From the NCBI GenBank assembly GCA_023438115.1, contig JAEZEB010000209.1, positions 1 to 19,696 of the forward strand: a stretch of 19,696 nt of DNA, given 5' to 3'. Every line of letters starts with the position of its first letter. Positions within the stretch are counted from its first letter, which is position 1. A program made the position numbers and the translations under genes. Positions 18,163 through 19,696 of this stretch are shown piece after piece. The stretch comes from Pseudomonadota bacterium (GTDB lineage: Bacteria > Pseudomonadota > Gammaproteobacteria > Burkholderiales > Burkholderiaceae_C). Below the pieces are notes generated by a model that ran no database searches, was not told the origin of the DNA, and saw nothing but the letters and a program-made list of their open reading frames with translations.

Positions 18163-19696
18163 CGCTGCGTCGTCCCCCGCAGCTTCACCAGAACCCGCAG
18201 CACCTCCGCCACGCTCCACGCCTGGGCCACGCAGCCGCGCGGCGTGTAGGGCGGCTCGGCGTCGAAGATCTCGCTGATGGAGCCTATGCAGGCCTCGCCC
18301 AGGTGCGCGGCGAAGCCCTCGATCAGCGTCTCGATGCCGCGGCGGTCGCCGGGATGCACCTTGAGCCACGCGTCGGCGAACGGCCCCGCGAGCCAGCCCC
18401 ACACGGTGCCCTGGTGATAGGCCGCATCGCGCGCGCGCAGGTCGCCGTAGTACTTGGCCTTGTAGTCGGGATGGCCGGGCGCGAGGGACCGCAGGCCAAC
18501 GGGCGTGACCAGCAGGCGGTGGGCCACGTCGACCACGCTGCGCCAGCGTTCGGGATCCAGCACCGGATGCGGCAGCGCGATGGAGAGCAGCATGTTCGGG
18601 CGGATCGCGGCATCGTCGCCGCCCTCGCCGTCCACCACGTCGTAGAGGCACTTGGTGGATGGGTTCCAGAAGCGCTCGTTGAAGCTGTCGTACAGGCGGC
18701 GCGCATGCTGCGCCATCTCCTGCGCGCGCGCGTCGTCGCCCTCCTCGCGCAGCCAGCGCTCCATGAGGCGCAGTGCGTTGTAGAACAGCGCGTTGAGCTC
18801 CACGGCCTTGCCCCGGCGCGGCGTCACCACCCAGCCTTCCACCTTGGCGTCCATCCACGTGAGCTGGTAGCCCTCCGCGCCCTGTCGCAGCAGGCCGTCG
18901 CGGTGGTCCACGCCGATGTTGAAGCGGGTGCCGCGCAGGTGGTGCTCGATGATGGACACGAAGGTCGGGATGGCGTGGCGCAGCGTGAGGCGATCGCCCG
19001 TGACGGCGACGTAGCGGTCCATCGCGTGGAAGAACCACAGCGTCGCGTCGGCCGTGTGGTACAGGCCCTCGTTCTGCCCCTCCGGGAACATGTTGGGGAT
19101 CAGGCCGTCCTTCACGTAGTGCAGGAAGGTGCGCAGGATGTAGCCGGCTTCCGAGTGCCGGCCCGTGGCGAGCGTGAGCCCCTCCAGGCTGATCATCGTG
19201 TCGCGGCCCCAGTCGGTGAACCAGTGGTAGCCGGCGATCACCGTGCGCACCTCGTCGCCCTCGGCGCGGGCGCGCATCATGTCGGCGATGCGGCTGACCG
19301 GCAGGAACAGGAAGCCGTCGGCAGCCAGCACCAGCTCCGCCATCGGACAGCCGTGCAACGAGGGGTGGGCCAGGCGGACGATGCGCCGCCGCCGCTCCCG
19401 TTCGAAGGCCAGCACGTCGGCGGGGGGCAGCGCCTCCATCCGCTGCCACGGCTCCGCCGCGGCGACGAAGGTGACCTGGCTGCCCTCCGTCAGCTCGCCG
19501 CCGAAATAACCGGGGCTCCACAGCTGGCCGCGCGATTCGTAACCGCGCTCCGCCTCCACGCCGTAGACGATCTCGCGGCCGCGGCCGCCGTCGAGCGTCA
19601 GCGGCATGTCCGCCCCCTCGACCATCATGCGCAGCACCGGCAGGTCGCGCCCGGCCGACACCTCGTAGCGGGCGCCGAAAGCGGTCATGCGGTAGT
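18159..19696 (-). CDS. Glycogen debranching enzyme (amylo-alpha-1,6-glucosidase), N-terminus beyond the right edge
   Basis: At least 511 residues are visible and the frame stays open to the window edge, so the true start is outside; the ATG at 19688 is internal, within the N-terminal beta-sandwich domain (RYEVSAGRDLPVLRMMVEG, QLWSPGYFGGEL). The C-terminal (alpha/alpha)6 domain carries the family signatures: IAGYHWFTDWGRDTMISLEG, MFPEGQNEGLYHTADATLWF, YQLTWMDAKVEGWVVTPRRG, KAVELNALFYNALRLME, YHQGTVWGWLAGPFADA and GSISEIFDAEPPYTPRGCVA. It hydrolyses alpha-1,6 branch points in glycogen or related glucans in the cytosol. This is the archaeal/bacterial GDE type, not GlgX. No glg gene is in view, though the rest of the locus lies to the right. 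Confidence 0.93.
   Translation of the reverse strand, partial: YRMTAFGARYEVSAGRDLPVLRMMVEGADMPLTLDGGRGREIVYGVEAERGYESRGQLWSPGYFGGELTEGSQVTFVAAAEPWQRMEALPPADVLAFERERRRRIVRLAHPSLHGCPMAELVLAADGFLFLPVSRIADMMRARAEGDEVRTVIAGYHWFTDWGRDTMISLEGLTLATGRHSEAGYILRTFLHYVKDGLIPNMFPEGQNEGLYHTADATLWFFHAMDRYVAVTGDRLTLRHAIPTFVSIIEHHLRGTRFNIGVDHRDGLLRQGAEGYQLTWMDAKVEGWVVTPRRGKAVELNALFYNALRLMERWLREEGDDARAQEMAQHARRLYDSFNERFWNPSTKCLYDVVDGEGGDDAAIRPNMLLSIALPHPVLDPERWRSVVDVAHRLLVTPVGLRSLAPGHPDYKAKYYGDLRARDAAYHQGTVWGWLAGPFADAWLKVHPGDRRGIETLIEGFAAHLGEACIGSISEIFDAEPPYTPRGCVAQAWSVAEVLRVLVKLRGTTQR

Noticed and set aside
1..19696. CRISPR arrays, tRNA/rRNA genes, transposases, att sites or toxin-antitoxin pairs
   Set aside because: No spaced direct repeats, cloverleaf tRNA patterns, integrase or transposase motifs were seen on reading both strands.

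Overview
The window is GC-rich, tightly packed chromosomal DNA from a betaproteobacterium, most likely a Comamonadaceae member such as Ramlibacter or Variovorax. This rests on protein style, the yicC-gmk-rpoZ-spoT / greB gene order and the type of intergenic palindromes; no search was run. I see no tRNA, rRNA, CRISPR array, insertion sequence, phage or other mobile element. This is mostly core housekeeping sequence with a few less familiar small genes.

Left part (1-2700): a PAS sensor protein that runs off the left edge (minus), a transglutaminase-like cysteine hydrolase (minus), a small secreted, very acidic low-complexity protein with its own terminator (minus), and a small STAS-like protein (plus). 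Thiamine block (2720-4872): a TPP riboswitch that ends against the start codon of thiO, followed by thiO-thiS-thiG, which together make the thiazole half of thiamine. A single-domain PAS protein (minus) and a 99-residue unknown (plus) follow, divergent from a 65-bp gap.

Central minus-strand block (10287 down to 5640): Hanks-type Ser/Thr kinase, PP2C phosphatase, then rph-rdgB-hemW, which overlap one another by single bases. Two structured palindromic elements sit in this block, one between kinase and phosphatase and one between phosphatase and rph. The kinase and phosphatase probably form an opposing pair; rph, rdgB and hemW handle tRNA 3' ends, non-canonical purine nucleotides and heme trafficking.

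Central plus-strand block (10367-14494): yicC, gmk, rpoZ, an intrinsic terminator, then the bifunctional (p)ppGpp enzyme spoT. It links guanine nucleotide synthesis, RNA polymerase omega and the stringent response. greB converges on spoT.

Right part (15070-19696): a TolB-like single-domain protein behind a G/C-box promoter region, an 83-residue cysteine-containing protein, a membrane protein joining a CvpA-like part to a CAP/SCP domain, a type IB DNA topoisomerase, and a convergent glycogen debranching enzyme that runs off the right edge.

The most interesting signals are small and regulatory: a riboswitch whose P1 helix overlaps the ribosome binding site; a run of genes with a -10-like hexamer only 5-8 nt from the start codon and no Shine-Dalgarno sequence, suggesting leaderless transcripts; and a palindrome that can bury the ribosome binding site of the PP2C gene, which starts with TTG. 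I found no clear evidence of a wholly new multi-gene system.
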